Position numbers and translations under genes: made by a program
The notes under the pieces: model-generated
Told to the model about the DNA's origin: nothing
Seen by the model: the letters and a program-made list of their open reading frames with translations, nothing else
The model's database searches: none
Part shown: positions 5,489-6,512 of the stretch, one piece after another
Position numbering within the stretch: position 1 is the stretch's first letter
How the letters are laid out: every line of letters begins with the position of its first letter
Assembly (NCBI GenBank): GCA_031428975.1
Contig: JANOYR010000282.1
Coordinates: forward strand, 1-6,512
Length of the DNA stretch: 6,512 nt
Origin: JAAFIP01 sp031428975
GTDB taxonomy: Bacteria > Pseudomonadota > Gammaproteobacteria > Burkholderiales > Burkholderiaceae_C
Direction of reading: 5' to 3'

Positions 5489-6512
5489 CTATGCCGTGGG
5501 TCTGAACAAATACTGCCCGCGTGGCTTGCCCAGCACTTGGCCGTCGGCATAAATTTTTTCGCCGCGCAAATACGTGGCATCTACGCGCGCTGACATTTCT
5601 AGCCCTTCAAAGGGCGTGTAGCCTTGCATTGACGGCGAGTCTTTCGCGTGTATCGTCCACGTTTTAGACGGGTCAACCAAGGCAATGTCAGCGTCGTAAC
5701 CCACTGCAATATCACCCTTCTTATTCAAGCCATAGCGCTGCGCCGGATTCCAGCTGGTCACCCGCGCCATGTGGTTGTAGCCCATGCCGCGCCGTGTGCC
5801 CTCGCTCACGAGTGCGGGCAGCATGTATTCAGTGCCGCCAAATCCGCTCTTGGCCATCCAAATATTGCCAAAATAGTGCTTAGGGATTTTCATCTCATGT
5901 CGGCAGCAGGCATGGTCGCTCACCACCCAGTCCAGTTCGCCCGATAGCAATGCGTCCCACAAAAATTCCACGTCTTCGCGTGGACGAATCGGCGGGTTAA
6001 CCTTGGCCAACTCGGCGGCTTGGCTGTTGATGTCTAGCATCAAATGCCCAATGGTCACCTCGCGTTTGAAGTCTATGTGCGGAAAAGTCTCGGCCATCAT
6101 CATGGCCGCTTGCACGGCCTTGCGTGATGAGAGGTGCAGCAAATTGATATTGGGCAGGGCTGTCTCGTTGGCTAAATAGCTGGCAATGAACACGGCCAAG
6201 CCTTCAGAGTGCTGCGGGCGCGAGGCGCTGTAGGCTGCCAAGCCACTCAGTGATTTGTCTTTTTCCACTATCTTGGTGTAGGCCGTCATGATCTCGGCGG
6301 TTTCGCAATGCAAGGAAAGCGATATTTGGTGGGCCCGCTCAGGCATTTGCTCACGCGCCGCCTGCACGCCACGCATGATGAATTCAAAATGCGCCAAATC
6401 GTAGCGGTCGTTCTCGCCAATCATCAAAAAGTCTTTTTGCGAATTGCTGGCGCCATGCAGGCCGTGCGAGCCATAAAACATAAAAATTTTGAAGCTCGAT
6501 ACGCCAAATTTC
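5489..6512 (-). CDS. Cyclic amidohydrolase (hydantoinase/dihydropyrimidinase/dihydroorotase family), 5'-truncated by the window edge
   Basis: These metal-dependent enzymes hydrolyse cyclic amides, such as dihydropyrimidines, hydantoins, dihydroorotate or allantoin, using two divalent metals bridged by a carboxylated lysine. The frame stays open to the right edge, and the residues before the internal ATG at 6481 read GVSSFKIF, a conserved family motif, so that ATG is not the start. Visible metal ligands are the bridging Lys of SSFKIF (6488-6490), His of LHCET (6308-6310), His of LLHLSS (6134-6136) and the catalytic Asp of VSDHACC (5915-5917). The substrate-loop motif NPPIRPRED follows, and a C-terminal GDIAVGYDADIALVD belongs to the composite domain. 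About 340 codons are present against roughly 450-480 in the family, so about 120-140 residues, including the first metal site HxH, are outside the window. SDHAC replaces the common SDHxP. It is the most upstream visible gene of a minus-strand operon and ends 4 nt before the flavoprotein start. Family is clear; substrate is not assigned. Confidence 0.88.
   Translation of the reverse strand, partial: KFGVSSFKIFMFYGSHGLHGASNSQKDFLMIGENDRYDLAHFEFIMRGVQAAREQMPERAHQISLSLHCETAEIMTAYTKIVEKDKSLSGLAAYSASRPQHSEGLAVFIASYLANETALPNINLLHLSSRKAVQAAMMMAETFPHIDFKREVTIGHLMLDINSQAAELAKVNPPIRPREDVEFLWDALLSGELDWVVSDHACCRHEMKIPKHYFGNIWMAKSGFGGTEYMLPALVSEGTRRGMGYNHMARVTSWNPAQRYGLNKKGDIAVGYDADIALVDPSKTWTIHAKDSPSMQGYTPFEGLEMSARVDATYLRGEKIYADGQVLGKPRGQYLFRPTA

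Noticed and set aside
3086..6512. Complete nicotinate fermentation cluster of the Eubacterium barkeri type
   Set aside because: Only the final dimethylmalate lyase-like step has a possible match. The cobalamin mutase, isomerase and hydratase genes are absent from the window, and the amidohydrolase belongs to the hydantoinase-like group.

Overview
The window looks like a chromosomal segment of a Gram-negative proteobacterium. GC content is moderately high, codon use favours G/C third positions, and genes are tightly packed. The gene families and the degenerate TGCGT-rich intergenic repeat would fit a Burkholderiales (Comamonadaceae-like) betaproteobacterium. That assignment is inference from general impression, because no rRNA or other marker gene is present.

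Layout: (1) 1-2400, plus strand, is the helicase/translocase and C-terminal part of a type I restriction subunit HsdR. Its nuclease N-terminus lies off the left edge. (2) 2401-2448 is a short convergent gap. (3) 2449-2985, minus strand, is a complete methionine sulfoxide reductase MsrA. (4) 2986-3085 is an AT-rich gap with weak promoter-like and hairpin-like signals. (5) 3086-6512, minus strand, is a probable catabolic operon. In transcription order it holds a cyclic amidohydrolase of the hydantoinase/dihydropyrimidinase/dihydroorotase type (5' end off the right edge), a fumarate-reductase-like FAD oxidoreductase starting 4 nt after it, and, after an 80-nt gap carrying four 9-nt repeats, an isocitrate lyase/PEP mutase superfamily C-C lyase of the methylisocitrate or dimethylmalate lyase type.

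How the genes may work together: HsdR would be the motor and nuclease subunit of an R-M complex whose hsdM and hsdS partners should lie upstream of the window. MsrA is a stand-alone repair enzyme. The three-gene operon reads as part of a pathway in which a cyclic amide is opened by hydrolysis, an acid intermediate is oxidised or reduced by the flavoprotein, and a 2-hydroxy-dicarboxylate is split to pyruvate (or glyoxylate) plus a second acid. The families and motifs are visible in the sequence. The pathway and its substrate are inference. I found no RNA genes, IS elements, CRISPR arrays or attachment sites.
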